DNA of 40,412 nt from Oscillospiraceae bacterium (GCA_021199855.1 JAJQHD010000025.1:1-40412); one strand, 5' to 3'. Positions 23,445-31,791 are shown, numbered from the stretch's first letter. Numbers and translations: made by a program. Notes: generated by a model from the sequence alone, not told the origin.

Positions 23445-24545
23445 TTACTTCTTGTCAGAGTTTGCAAGTCTCTGCTTTTCCTCTTCAAGGAGCTTGATGA
23501 GCTCGTCGATTCTTGAGGAGGTCGCCTGGGCGGGTTCGTCGGAATTTAAGGACTTTGCAACCTCGTCCAGCTTCATGGTTGTTTCTGCAACTGTCGGCTT
23601 GGGAGATGGCGCAGGCTCGGGAGTAGAGGCAATCGGGCTCCATGCGAATGACTCCTCTTTCGGCTCTTCCTTGACTGCAGGCTCTTCGGGCGCGGGCTCC
23701 TCTGCCTTGGAAGTACTGCTTCCGAACGAAAATTCAAGCTCTGTGGCACTGCTGTGGTCTTCAGGATTTGTGTACTTCGGAATGAAGTCTCCGAAATCGA
23801 AAAGCGGAGTCTCTTTTGGCTTTGACGGCTTCTCATCAGTAAAGCCAAAATCGAGAATGTCGTTGCCGGTGACCGGCTTTCTTTCCTTGACAGCGGGAGT
23901 CGGAGCAACAGGCTTTTCGGGAGAGTTCATTGTAAATGCAAGGGTATCCGCGGGACTCATATCCTCCTCAGCGGGCTCCTCCGCGGAAACTTTTCTCTTC
24001 CTTGAAGTGATGATGAGCATTATCACTTCATAGAGAATGAGAAGTGCGCACGGGACAATCACGATAACCAGCATTCCGACCTTTGATGATGCAAACGTGA
24101 TGACTCTTCCCATCAGCAGGTCGTAAGAAACGGCTCTTCCGATGATGTCATCGGCGTCAACCGTCCACTGCTGGTCGGCAGAGGTGCTGTCATACTTAAC
24201 AATATAGCTGGTTGTGACGAGACCCTCTTCAGAGGTTGTCGTCTGGGAGCCGACATAGCCGACAAGGGCAAGCTTGCCGTCGATGTTGCAGAGTATTACG
24301 TTGCCCTCACTTTCAGGGAGGGTTCCCTCCTCAACAAAGACAGCCGAGCCCTGAGGAATTCTCGGCTCCATGCCGCTTCCACTCATTATATATACCCGTT
24401 TTCCGAACACCATCGGCGCGGAATTGGAGTCCTTGAATATGCCATAAATAACGAATGTACTGACTATCGCCAGCGCAAGAATGACTACAATAACTATCCC
24501 GACAATCTGTAGTGGCTTGCGCTTCTTAGCGGTTTCCTGAAACAT
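23445..24545 (-). CDS. Signal peptidase I (SipW)-like membrane protein, probably inactive
   Basis: A 366-residue protein with a membrane segment (about 14-36), an S24/S26-like domain (about 45-150), a second membrane segment (about 160-182) and a long, acidic, proline-rich cytoplasmic tail (about 195-366) ending in a charged helix. The serine-box region reads MSGSGMEP instead of the usual SGSMEP, so a glycine separates the serine from Met-x-Pro, and I see no His or Lys at the place of the general base (ALVGYVGSQ where a THRI- or KRI-type motif is expected). It may therefore bind rather than cut. Start at 24545: AAAGG lies nine bases upstream, whereas the TTG at 24554 touches it. It has its own promoter. 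Confidence 0.75.
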   Translation of the reverse strand: MFQETAKKRKPLQIVGIVIVVILALAIVSTFVIYGIFKDSNSAPMVFGKRVYIMSGSGMEPRIPQGSAVFVEEGTLPESEGNVILCNIDGKLALVGYVGSQTTTSEEGLVTTSYIVKYDSTSADQQWTVDADDIIGRAVSYDLLMGRVITFASSKVGMLVIVIVPCALLILYEVIMLIITSRKRKVSAEEPAEEDMSPADTLAFTMNSPEKPVAPTPAVKERKPVTGNDILDFGFTDEKPSKPKETPLFDFGDFIPKYTNPEDHSSATELEFSFGSSTSKAEEPAPEEPAVKEEPKEESFAWSPIASTPEPAPSPKPTVAETTMKLDEVAKSLNSDEPAQATSSRIDELIKLLEEEKQRLANSDKK

Positions 24546-24605
24546 GATACCCAACCTTTCAACAAAATATGTGCAAATACGCTCTGATTTTCAGTTATCA
24601 AAGAT

Positions 24606-24634
24606 AGTATAACACATTCGGCGGGCAATAGCAA
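24606..24634 (-). promoter_or_regulatory. Sigma-A promoter of the signal-peptidase-like gene
   Basis: On the minus strand TTGCTA (24634-24629), 17 bases, TATACT (24611-24606). Confidence 0.7.
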
Positions 24635-24688
24635 TTTGTTTTTTTGAAAATGAGAGAAAAATTTTTGGGAGTCATAAGTGCTCCTAAC

Positions 24689-24717
24689 AAAAAAGTCTCC
24701 TCAGATGAGAAGACTTT
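24689..24717 (-). terminator. Terminator of tRNA-Thr
   Basis: AAAGTCTCCTC (24692-24702) pairs with GAGAAGACTTT (24707-24717) with one mismatch; six T on the minus strand follow. It abuts the tRNA CCA end. Confidence 0.85.
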
Positions 24718-24792
24718 GGAGCTAGTAGTCGGACTCGAACCGACGACCTGCGCATTACGAATGCACTGCTCTACCAACTGAGCCATACTAGC
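24717..24792 (-). tRNA. tRNA-Thr (anticodon CGU)
   Basis: Reverse-strand cloverleaf of 76 bases with encoded CCA. Acceptor arms GCTAGTA and TACTAGC pair perfectly; the D-arm is GCTCAGTTGGTAGAGC; the anticodon loop TTCGTAA (anticodon CGT) sits on the stem GTGCA/TGCGC; the T-arm is GTCGG TTCGAGT CCGAC. Reads ACG codons. Confidence 0.96.
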
Positions 24793-24810
24793 GGACTCAC
24801 GACCTCATAT

Positions 24811-24839
24811 ATTATATACGTTGTTTGCCGATTTGTCAA
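24811..24839 (-). promoter_or_regulatory. Consensus promoter of tRNA-Thr
   Basis: On the minus strand TTGACA (24839-24834), 17 bases, TATAAT (24816-24811), 19 bases before the mature 5' end. Confidence 0.88.
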
Positions 24840-24865
24840 CCAAAATTTTTAGCAGAATGTAAATT

Positions 24866-24935
24866 GTAGGGGCGGATATCATCCGCCCGAACCCACGAGA
24901 TTGCGATATAGCGGGCGGATAATATCCGCCCCTAC
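24866..24935. repeat. Inverted repeat element (GTAGGGGCGGATAT type)
   Basis: Two 24-base arms (24866-24889 and 24912-24935) are inverted copies with one mismatch; each arm is itself nearly palindromic (GGGCGGATATCATCCGCCC). The pattern is that of a short non-coding mobile or REP-like element. It lies between the tRNA and the dehydrogenase operon. Confidence 0.8.
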
Positions 24936-24940
24936 ATGTC

Positions 24941-24969
24941 TTGACATCCTTTCCCGACAGGACTATAAT
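24941..24969 (+). promoter_or_regulatory. Consensus sigma-A promoter of the alcohol/aldehyde dehydrogenase operon
   Basis: TTGACA (24941-24946), 17 bases, TATAAT (24964-24969). Confidence 0.88.
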
Positions 24970-25004
24970 TAAATAAAGCTAAACATGGATAGGAGTACTA
25001 TAGC

Positions 25005-26204
25005 ATGAATTTTATAAAAAAGGCTTATTGCAGGGTGTTTCAGACTTGCCTCTGGATTGCTCTGCCGGTTCTGCCGTATCGGGAACCGGAAATCATTAAG
25101 AGCATGAGGCTGATTCCGGAGACGATTAAATCGAAGAATCTCGGGCACCCGATTATCATCACCGACAAGGGAATTATGAGCCTCGGGCTCGTAAATCCGC
25201 TGATTGATGCCCTCAACCAAGCCGGGATGCCATATTCTCTTTACGACGGCACCGTTGCGAATCCGACGACTCAAAATGTCGCAGAAGCGCTTGAAATCTA
25301 CAAGAACGAAAAGTGCGACTGCATCATCGGCTTTGGCGGAGGGTCGAGCATGGACTGTGCGAAGGCTCTCGGTGCGAGATACGCCCGTCCCAAGAAATCT
25401 CTGAACCAGATGAAGGGAATTCTGAAGGTCGGAAAGAAGATTCCGCTTCTTATCGCCGTTCCGACGACGGCAGGAACCGGCAGTGAGACAACTCTTGCGG
25501 CAGTCATCGTCGATTCGGAGACAAGACACAAGTACGCCATCAACGACTTCCCGCTTATTCCGAAGTATGCCGTCCTCGACCCTGAGACGACTTTGAGCCT
25601 TCCGAAATCAATCACCGCTTCCACCGGTATGGATGCCCTTATGCACGCAGTTGAAGCCTACATCGGGCGGTCGACTACAAGGCAGACAAGGCAGGAAGCT
25701 CTGAAGGCGATAAAGCTGATTTTCGAGAACCTTGACACCGCCTATTTTGATGGCAAGAACATTGAGGCGCGGCGCAACATGCTCACAGCCTCCTACTATG
25801 CCGGCTGTGCCTTCACTAAATCATATGTCGGTTACGTCCACGCTGTTGCGCACTCTTTGGGAGGAGAATATAACGTCCCGCATGGGCTTGCGAATGCGAT
25901 TTTACTGCCACATGTTCTGGAAGCCTACGGTCACACGATTGACAAGAAGCTCCATCGTCTTGCGATTGCCGCAAATCTTGCCACCGCCGAAACTCCCGAC
26001 GAGGAAGCGGCGAAGGCGTTTATCCAGGCTATCAAGGACATGAAAGTCCGCTATGGCATCGGCGACAAGATTCCGGAGATAAAGAAAGAGGACATCCCGA
26101 AGCTCGCCAAATACGCTGATAAAGAAGGCAATCCACTCTATCCGGTTCCGGTTCTGATGGACTCAAAACAGCTCGAAGCCTTCTATTATGAAGTCATGGA
26201 ATAA
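25005..26204 (+). CDS. Iron-containing (group III) alcohol dehydrogenase
   Basis: NAD(P)-dependent alcohol dehydrogenase of 399 residues. The nucleotide loop is GFGGGSSMDCAK at 109-120; metal ligands fit D210, H214 (TGMDALMHAVEAY), H279 (VHAVAHSLGGEYN) and H293 (VPHGLANAI), with the same spacing as in E. coli FucO. Physiological substrate unknown; reduction of a short aldehyde such as acetaldehyde, lactaldehyde or butyraldehyde is plausible in a fermenter. ATG follows TAGGAG at nine bases. The aldehyde dehydrogenase begins 14 bases after the stop, and a consensus promoter precedes the pair, so aldehyde is likely to be both made and used by this operon. Confidence 0.94.
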   Translation: MNFIKKAYCRVFQTCLWIALPVLPYREPEIIKSMRLIPETIKSKNLGHPIIITDKGIMSLGLVNPLIDALNQAGMPYSLYDGTVANPTTQNVAEALEIYKNEKCDCIIGFGGGSSMDCAKALGARYARPKKSLNQMKGILKVGKKIPLLIAVPTTAGTGSETTLAAVIVDSETRHKYAINDFPLIPKYAVLDPETTLSLPKSITASTGMDALMHAVEAYIGRSTTRQTRQEALKAIKLIFENLDTAYFDGKNIEARRNMLTASYYAGCAFTKSYVGYVHAVAHSLGGEYNVPHGLANAILLPHVLEAYGHTIDKKLHRLAIAANLATAETPDEEAAKAFIQAIKDMKVRYGIGDKIPEIKKEDIPKLAKYADKEGNPLYPVPVLMDSKQLEAFYYEVME

Positions 26205-26218
26205 GAAAGGACAAGTTT

Positions 26219-27598
26219 ATGGATAAATCTGAAATCACCCGGATTGTTGCCGCCCAGCGGGAATACTTCAAAGCCGGAAAAACTCTCGACGTCAGTGTCA
26301 GAATCTCTGCTCTCAAAGCTCTCAAACAGAGCATAACAAGACATGAAGGCGAAATCAACAAGGCACTCGAAATGGATTTGGGAAAAGGCGCTTTCGAGTC
26401 GTACATGTGCGAGACGGGAATGGTTTTAAGCGAACTGAGCCACATGCTCTCACATATAAAGAGTTACGCAAAAGAGAAGACGGTCGCAACTCCGCTTGCA
26501 CAGTTCCATGCCAGAAGCTACAAGAAGCCTTCGCCCTATGGTGTCACTCTCATCATGAGTCCGTGGAACTATCCGTTTTTGCTCACGATTTCGCCGCTTA
26601 TAGACTCGATTGCCGCCGGTAACACCGCCGTCGTCAAGCCGAGCGCATATTCGCCCTATACAAGCGAAGTCATAAAAACGATTTTGCAGGAATGCTTCAA
26701 TGAAGAATACGTCGCCGTCGTCACAGGAGGTCGTGCCGAGAACACGTCGCTTCTTGAAGAGCACTTCGACTACATCTTCTTCACCGGAAGTCAGGCTGTG
26801 GGAAAAGAAGTCATGCGACACGCTTCCGAGCATCTGACGCCGGTCACTCTTGAACTCGGCGGAAAGAGCCCCTGCATAGTTGACAAAACCGCAAACCTGA
26901 GGCTTGCGGCGAAGAGAATCGTATTCGGAAAGTATCTTAACTGCGGTCAGACCTGCGTCGCTCCCGACTATATCTATTGCGACGCTTCCATCAAGGACAA
27001 GCTGTTGGACGAGCTCAGAATCCAGATTAAAAAGCAGTTCAAGACATCGCCGCTCCAGAATCCGGACTACGGAAAAATCATCAACGAGAAGCACTATAAG
27101 AGACTTCTCGGGATCATGGACATGGAAAAAGTCGCCATCGGCGGAAGGTCGGAAGCTGAGAATCTCAGAATCGAACCCACTGTCATGGAGAACGTAACTT
27201 TTGAAGACAAGGTCATGCAGGAGGAGATTTTCGGTCCCATACTCCCGATTCTGACTTATGACACTCTCGACGAAGCGATTGCCCAGATTAACGAAATGCC
27301 GCATCCGCTTGCGCTCTATCTCTTCACCTCAGATAAGAAGGCTGTGAAGAAGGTGACGTCTCAGGTAGGCTATGGCGGAGGTTGCATAAACGACACGATT
27401 ATCCACCTTGCCACAACAGAAATGGGCTTCGGCGGCTTCGGCGAAAGCGGCATGGGCGCGTACCACGGCAAGACCGGCTTCGACACATTTACTCACTACA
27501 AGAGCATTGTCGACAAGAAGCAATGGATAGACCTGCCGATGAGGTATCAGCCGTACAAGAAGGTTTATGAGAAGATGGTTAGGATGTTTATGAGGTAA
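26219..27598 (+). CDS. Aldehyde dehydrogenase (class 3-like)
   Basis: NAD(P)-dependent aldehyde dehydrogenase of 459 residues, shorter than the usual ~490 and like class 3/YwdH-type enzymes. Catalytic residues are present: N117 in SPWNYPF, E212 in LELGGKSPCIV, and nucleophile C246 in NCGQTCVAPDY; the coenzyme-site stretch FFTGSQAVGKEVM is at 187-199. Oxidises an aldehyde to the acid, or a fatty aldehyde in related enzymes. The C-terminus is basic and aromatic (RYQPYKKVYEKMVRMFMR), which could touch membrane, as in fatty-aldehyde forms. Second gene of the operon with the iron-type alcohol dehydrogenase. Confidence 0.93.
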   Translation: MDKSEITRIVAAQREYFKAGKTLDVSVRISALKALKQSITRHEGEINKALEMDLGKGAFESYMCETGMVLSELSHMLSHIKSYAKEKTVATPLAQFHARSYKKPSPYGVTLIMSPWNYPFLLTISPLIDSIAAGNTAVVKPSAYSPYTSEVIKTILQECFNEEYVAVVTGGRAENTSLLEEHFDYIFFTGSQAVGKEVMRHASEHLTPVTLELGGKSPCIVDKTANLRLAAKRIVFGKYLNCGQTCVAPDYIYCDASIKDKLLDELRIQIKKQFKTSPLQNPDYGKIINEKHYKRLLGIMDMEKVAIGGRSEAENLRIEPTVMENVTFEDKVMQEEIFGPILPILTYDTLDEAIAQINEMPHPLALYLFTSDKKAVKKVTSQVGYGGGCINDTIIHLATTEMGFGGFGESGMGAYHGKTGFDTFTHYKSIVDKKQWIDLPMRYQPYKKVYEKMVRMFMR

Positions 27599-27690
27599 CC
27601 CCTCCACACACTTTGCGACAGCCTTGCACACCCCTCCACCACCGGCTTTCAGCCGGCGGTCCCCCTCCCCCTTCGGGGGAGGCTTTTTGC
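27599..27690 (+). repeat. Intergenic repeat ending in a terminator
   Basis: Bases from CCCCTCCACACAC to the T-run resemble 7161-7217: both start CCCCTCC, contain a GC hairpin (CCGGC TTTCA GCCGG here; GCACC TGC GGTGC there) and end with a CTCCCC..GGGGAGGCTTTTTG stem. Terminator stem here: 27663-27671 with 27675-27683, T-run 27684-27688. Confidence 0.7.
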
Positions 27691-27713
27691 TCTATGTAGC
27701 TTTTGAGAGAAGT

Positions 27714-27745
27714 TAAAAACCTTCCTTGTCAAAGAAAGGTTTTTA
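27714..27745 (-). terminator. Terminator of the zinc-ribbon membrane protein gene
   Basis: TAAAAACCTT (27714-27723) pairs with AAGGTTTTTA (27736-27745). Symmetric; works on either strand. Confidence 0.78.
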
Positions 27746-27755
27746 ATACTCCTAT

Positions 27756-28187
27756 TTACTTCTGCAAGAACCTTGCCATATCTTCTTCAAGTTGCTGAAG
27801 TTCTTTTTTCTTCCTCTTTGCAGCATGTTTGGTAAATGGATAGGTGAATAACTCAAGCAATCCAAAAATAAAAATGAAAGCCGCTAGGAATGAGGCAATA
27901 AATGCCATCGCTCCTCCACCAGAAGTGACGGCAAGCAGTATCAAAAAAACAAGGAAGGCAAATATTGCAAATGTTACCGTTAACGCGACAAAAGCTTTTT
28001 CGAGACCAGCTATCTTCTTTCTCATGTCTTCTGGCGAAATGAATCTCCTGCCGCACTTTGAGCAACACCAATATGTCGTACTGGTTGATGAGACTACTCC
28101 AGTCTGCCTTGTGCCACCGACGCGAGTCTCCGTCTGCACCTGCAACTCACGATTTCCACAATTCGGACAACAAATTTCATTAATCAT
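27756..28187 (-). CDS. Zinc-ribbon membrane protein of unknown function
   Basis: A 143-residue protein: N-terminal zinc ribbon with C7/C10 and C42/C45 (CPNCG and CSKCG), two adjacent membrane segments (about 65-88 and 92-115), and a basic, coiled-coil-like tail (KRKKKELQQLEEDMARFL). No catalytic motif. The start at 28187 is supported by AAGGAG eight bases upstream; an in-frame upstream extension to 28289 would need a TTG start and has a proline-rich, leader-like content. A promoter at 28340-28368 gives an untranslated leader of about 145 bases. Confidence 0.72.
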   Translation of the reverse strand: MINEICCPNCGNRELQVQTETRVGGTRQTGVVSSTSTTYWCCSKCGRRFISPEDMRKKIAGLEKAFVALTVTFAIFAFLVFLILLAVTSGGGAMAFIASFLAAFIFIFGLLELFTYPFTKHAAKRKKKELQQLEEDMARFLQK

Positions 28188-28339
28188 AAAAACTCTCCTT
28201 CGGCAACCCTCAGGAGATACAAAAACAGCCCCCGGAGCACCATATAGTGTCGGAGGTTGAACTGGGTAGAAAGTTACTCCCCCCCGCAATCAATCAGTTG
28301 TTGGAAAATAAGCTTCCCACATTCCCAATTGTAGATACA

Positions 28340-28368
28340 ATTATATCACCGTTTGTCGAATAATGCAA
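28340..28368 (-). promoter_or_regulatory. Sigma-A promoter of the zinc-ribbon gene
   Basis: On the minus strand TTGCAT (28368-28363), 17 bases, TATAAT (28345-28340). Confidence 0.78.
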
Positions 28369-28436
28369 TACCCTTTTGACAAAAAAATCAGAAAAAGGTC
28401 TAATTAATGTGGGATTATTGAAGACGAATGGGCATG

Positions 28437-29000
28437 TCACAGTCCAAAGTGCTCTTTTATCACCCTCGCCGCCTCTTCCGGTGGCATGTTTGAATTGTCG
28501 ATTCTCAGATAATTCTCGTAAATCGCTTCCATTTCGCCGGGGTAGCTCGTCATACGATAGTTTCTGTCGTCGTTCAGAAGACGGGCTTCGGAGGATTCCA
28601 AATCCCTTTTGGAGGGTTTTGCCGCAAGTCGGGCTTCGGATTTGTTGCGTTCGAGGCGGACTTCTTGCGGGGCGTCTAGCTCGACGAAATATACTTCAAG
28701 GCTTTCGGCGTTCTCCCGACAGACTTCTTCTACGTGTTTAAGATATTCGTATTCTGATGGCAGGTCGAAGGCGAACATGTAGGTGAAAATAAGCCCGTAC
28801 TTACCGGACTTTGCGTATTCACGGAACACGACGTCCCGGAAGCCCTTAATAACTTCACTGTTCCATTCGCCGAATATTTCGAGCACCGGCTCGATTGTCA
28901 TGTGGTTGTGGAAAAGTCTGAGGTCGGTTATCTTCATAAGCTCCTTCCCCACCGTCATCTTCCCCACCGCGGCATCGCCGACAATAAATACAAGCTTCAT
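28437..29000 (-). CDS. P-loop kinase/NTPase-like protein
   Basis: A 187-residue protein with an N-terminal P-loop, GDAAVGKMTVGK at 8-19, after a hydrophobic strand (KLVFIV). The rest follows the plan of small-molecule kinases: a LFHNHMTIEP segment, LEVYFVELDAP near 98-108 and an arginine-containing lid (EVRLERNKSEARLAAKPSKR). The substrate is unknown; related proteins are annotated as shikimate kinase-like or simply AAA-family ATPase. Note K-M in place of the usual K-[ST] after GxxxxGK, with T16 next. It stands alone between two terminator regions. Confidence 0.75.
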   Translation of the reverse strand: MKLVFIVGDAAVGKMTVGKELMKITDLRLFHNHMTIEPVLEIFGEWNSEVIKGFRDVVFREYAKSGKYGLIFTYMFAFDLPSEYEYLKHVEEVCRENAESLEVYFVELDAPQEVRLERNKSEARLAAKPSKRDLESSEARLLNDDRNYRMTSYPGEMEAIYENYLRIDNSNMPPEEAARVIKEHFGL

Positions 29001-29059
29001 ATTTCCCTCCGTCAGTTAATTTTTGCGTATTATAACATGTATACGACTTGTTGTCAAGA

Positions 29060-29087
29060 AAATCCCCACAGTTATCTGTGGGGATTT
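29060..29087 (-). terminator. Terminator after the small lipoprotein gene
   Basis: AAATCCCCACAG (29060-29071) pairs with CTGTGGGGATTT (29076-29087) around TTAT. Confidence 0.85.
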
Positions 29088-29090
29088 GTG

Positions 29091-29453
29091 TTACATACCA
29101 TCTGACAAGCCATTTCCATTGGTATTATCGCCATTCAAAGCATCTCTGCCGACATCGGGGTCTTCGTCGCCGGATTGGACGCCGTTTACGTCGTCTTCAC
29201 CATCAAGTCCTCCAGTCGGGGTTTCTGTGCCGGTGACATCCGAAATATCGGTGGTGTCGGAGCCTGTCCAGTCGGCTACTCCGTCGGTAGTGGTTATCGG
29301 CGTGGTGACTGTGGCTTCGGAGGTCGACGCTGTCGTGTTACGGGTGGTGACGTCGCCGTCGGTCATATCCGCAGATTCATCTGCTGTGCAACCGGAAAGC
29401 ATTGTTACCGCAAGTGCGAACGCTGTCAATATCAGCAAAAATTTCTTTATCAT
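29091..29453 (-). CDS. Small Thr/Asp-rich lipoprotein
   Basis: A 120-residue secreted lipoprotein: MIKKFLLILTAFALAVTMLSGC is a clear lipoprotein signal with lipobox LSGC and Cys22. The mature part is low-complexity, rich in Thr, Asp, Gly and Ser (VTTRNTTASTSEATVTTP), without any recognisable domain; the stop lies just before a terminator. Such sequences act as surface linkers or decoys; no function can be assigned. Confidence 0.75.
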   Translation of the reverse strand: MIKKFLLILTAFALAVTMLSGCTADESADMTDGDVTTRNTTASTSEATVTTPITTTDGVADWTGSDTTDISDVTGTETPTGGLDGEDDVNGVQSGDEDPDVGRDALNGDNTNGNGLSDGM

Positions 29454-29528
29454 AAAAGCAAGCTTCCTTTCACAAATAGTACGCAGTTTTGCGCAACCCT
29501 ATTATGTGCAGAAAGCCTGATTCTATGC

Positions 29529-29954
29529 TTATATTGTCCGATAGCTTATGTCCATCTGGTAATCGGCGACAAGTGAGGCGTTGAAGTCTATCTGATACTT
29601 CGCCATGATGCTTCCCTTGTTCTCAGAAATGTCAGAGTGGAGCTCCCTGCCGTGGACGCCAACGGTCATGTTTCCGAAAGGCATACGGTAGAGAGTCTGA
29701 TTCCGGACTCCCGGCTCGACAAAGAAATCCGCACCGTACATCCCCGTTCTGATGAAATTGAAGGTGTTGCCTTCAAGAATCATCTCCGTGTGGGAGCCGT
29801 CAACCGGCTCGCTTCCGTCCGGTTCCAGTTCATAGCTCATAACGCAACCGTTGTCGGTCATTTCAAACTTGCCTTCTGTTATAATCTCGGTCACATCCGG
29901 CTTTTCGTCGCCCGTAACCATCGAGTTTCTTATAGTAATCATTACATCCTGCAT
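29529..29954 (-). CDS. DUF1934 (YwiB-type) beta-barrel protein
   Basis: A 141-residue, mostly beta-stranded protein fitting DUF1934: opening with DVMITIRNSMVTGDEKPDVTE, a central strand-rich section with EMILEGNTFNFIRTG, and the ending YQIDFNASLVADYQMDISYR. Members have a calycin-like barrel and unknown function. It follows murI by nine bases and should share its transcript, a context that suggests a cell-wall connection. Confidence 0.82.
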   Translation of the reverse strand: MQDVMITIRNSMVTGDEKPDVTEIITEGKFEMTDNGCVMSYELEPDGSEPVDGSHTEMILEGNTFNFIRTGMYGADFFVEPGVRNQTLYRMPFGNMTVGVHGRELHSDISENKGSIMAKYQIDFNASLVADYQMDISYRTI

Positions 29955-29963
29955 ACTTATCCC

Positions 29964-30794
29964 CTATTCCAATGAACATCCTTCGATTTCAGCGTTATCG
30001 AGTTCGCCTAAGAAGTGCACCGCATTCTCCCTGAAAAGCTCGACGCTGTCGGTGCAATAGAGCGTCACCTTGCCCGGAGTTTCCCTGTCCGAAAGAAGGC
30101 TGTTCTCTCTGAGAAGCTCGCTTGCGTATCTTCCGGCTTCGCCACCTGATGAAATCAGCTTCACTCCGTCGCCCATTATGTCGCCGATAACATCTGCGAT
30201 TATCGGGTAGTGAGTGCAACCCATGATCAAGGTGTCGACGCCGGTTTTTTTGAGCGGTTCGAGATATTCCCGGGCTATCATCGTGCAGGGAAGATTATCC
30301 CTTCCGACAAAGCCGTTCTCGACGAGTGGCACGAACATCGGGCAGTCTTTTTCATAGACTTCGATTCCCGGCATTATCTCGTTTATCAGGCGTTTATAGC
30401 TTCCACTTCTGATGGTCGCCGAAGTGCCGATTACTGCGATTTTGCCGTTTTTTGTTGAGTTGATTGCCGCCAATACTGCCGGGCGGATTACTCCGGTATA
30501 GAGCCCTTCGGCTTCAAGCTTCCCCGGATCTACAACCGACGAGACGGTTCCGCAGGCGGCGATTGTCAGCTTCACTCCGAACTGCTTTAAGAAGGCGAAA
30601 TCCTGCAAAGCATACTTCGTTATCGTCTCCCGGCTTTTTGTGCCATATGGAACCCTTGCGGTGTCGCCGAGATAAATTATATCCTCATGCGGCATTAAAC
30701 GTGTCAGCTCCCGGACGGCGGTAAGCCCGCCAAGTCCCGAATCGAACACGCCTATTGCACTGTTTTTTGTTATATTTTCGGTTGTATTGGTCAT
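29964..30794 (-). CDS. murI: Glutamate racemase
   Basis: Makes D-glutamate for peptidoglycan, 276 residues. Family motifs: FDSGLGGLTAVRE at 17-29 with D18 and S19, YLGDTARVPYG at 41-51, and the two catalytic cysteines C81 (AACGTVSS) and C193 (MGCTHYP). The first cysteine motif reads C-G-T rather than the more usual C-N-T, with the rest conserved. In an operon with DUF1934. The ATG is preceded by CAGGGATTTGACATTATA; the ribosome site is weak. Confidence 0.95.
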   Translation of the reverse strand: MTNTTENITKNSAIGVFDSGLGGLTAVRELTRLMPHEDIIYLGDTARVPYGTKSRETITKYALQDFAFLKQFGVKLTIAACGTVSSVVDPGKLEAEGLYTGVIRPAVLAAINSTKNGKIAVIGTSATIRSGSYKRLINEIMPGIEVYEKDCPMFVPLVENGFVGRDNLPCTMIAREYLEPLKKTGVDTLIMGCTHYPIIADVIGDIMGDGVKLISSGGEAGRYASELLRENSLLSDRETPGKVTLYCTDSVELFRENAVHFLGELDNAEIEGCSLE

Positions 30795-30851
30795 TATAAT
30801 GTCAAATCCCTGTGGTTGTTGTTCTAATATAGTATTCGGAATTCTTAAGAA

Positions 30852-31382
30852 TTATTCGCCGGTCTCAGGCTCAGCCTTCTTTGACTTCTTCTTTTTGCGC
30901 TTCTTTTCCGGCTTTTTAGCTTCATGATAATTGACGGTTATGCCGTCGCCGATGATACTCTCGGCAGGAGCCGTGTTAATCTTTTCGTTTTCCGCCATCG
31001 TACTTGAAATTACCCATGCCAGATGGAGCATGAAGAGAATTATCGAGGCGATTAAAATCACGATTTCGAATATGTAGCGCACAGTGTAGCTCTCAATCTT
31101 GTCGATAAGCTGTCCCGCCTGAATAAGATAGATTACAGACCCGACCACGCACACAGGGAACTGGATTATGTACATCCGAAGAAACATCAGAACTATAGAA
31201 ATAAGCAGTAAAATCGATGCAATCAGGAATCCGGTTGCACGATAGGACTCGGCAGTGTTGAACTGATAAAAATTGATGATGGTGACTCCCGACCAGAAAA
31301 ATCCCGACCACAGAAATGCCAGCAATGCAACTATTTTTAAAAAGATTGTAAGTGCCCAATCGTCATATCTGAGCTTGTTCAT
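30852..31382 (-). CDS. Membrane protein of unknown function (four membrane segments)
   Basis: A 176-residue protein with four hydrophobic segments (about 11-36, 48-68, 72-92 and 103-128) and a highly basic, lysine-rich C-terminal tail (KKPEKKRKKKKSKK) that probably lies in the cytoplasm. No motif I can name. It lies 27 bases behind the DUF2500 gene and is probably co-transcribed with it. The 57-base gap to murI holds the palindrome AATTCTTAAGAATT. Confidence 0.7.
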   Translation of the reverse strand: MNKLRYDDWALTIFLKIVALLAFLWSGFFWSGVTIINFYQFNTAESYRATGFLIASILLLISIVLMFLRMYIIQFPVCVVGSVIYLIQAGQLIDKIESYTVRYIFEIVILIASIILFMLHLAWVISSTMAENEKINTAPAESIIGDGITVNYHEAKKPEKKRKKKKSKKAEPETGE

Positions 31383-31409
31383 TGGGATTAACCTCCGTCT
31401 TAAGTGCCA

Positions 31410-31751
31410 TCACAGAATCTTTTTCGGCTCGAACGATAAAAATCTCGTTTCCTGATAGTAGAGCTCGCCATCAACGTCAAACTCCATCGTTTCATACTCG
31501 TTAGGGGAAACGGAAAGCTCAATCTCCCTGCCGTCGTCAAGAGCGAATGTGACAAAGTGCAAATCGCCACTGATTTTAGAGTGCTCAGGAGGCGTTTCGG
31601 TTCTCTTTGAAACAGCCTTTCCACGGGCATTTGCCGGAGGAACCGTGCTCCTGTGATATGTCTCAGCCCCACTCCGAACCATCGTTACTATAAATACTGC
31701 CAGAATGACGAAGAAGACAATCATCGCCACAAAGCTAAAGAAACTACCCAT
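31410..31751 (-). CDS. DUF2500-family membrane-anchored protein
   Basis: A 113-residue protein with one N-terminal membrane segment (about 3-26) and a small beta-rich domain (HFVTFALDDGREIELSVSPNEY, then GELYYQETRFLSFEP) fitting DUF2500 (E. coli YhhM). Function unknown. The start at 31751 follows AAGGGAGGC; longer in-frame starts upstream would run through the promoter. Confidence 0.78.
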   Translation of the reverse strand: MGSFFSFVAMIVFFVILAVFIVTMVRSGAETYHRSTVPPANARGKAVSKRTETPPEHSKISGDLHFVTFALDDGREIELSVSPNEYETMEFDVDGELYYQETRFLSFEPKKIL

Positions 31752-31791
31752 AAAAAAGCCTCCCTTGTATTCGCAAGAACTATTACACTCT

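Noticed and set aside
24598-24786. Small frame across the tRNA-Thr gene
   Set aside because: Its start lies within the tRNA on the same strand; a well-known false gene call.
30838-30851. Palindrome AATTCTTAAGAATT before murI
   Set aside because: Perfect but A+T-rich and short, with no clear promoter relation; chance is likely enough.
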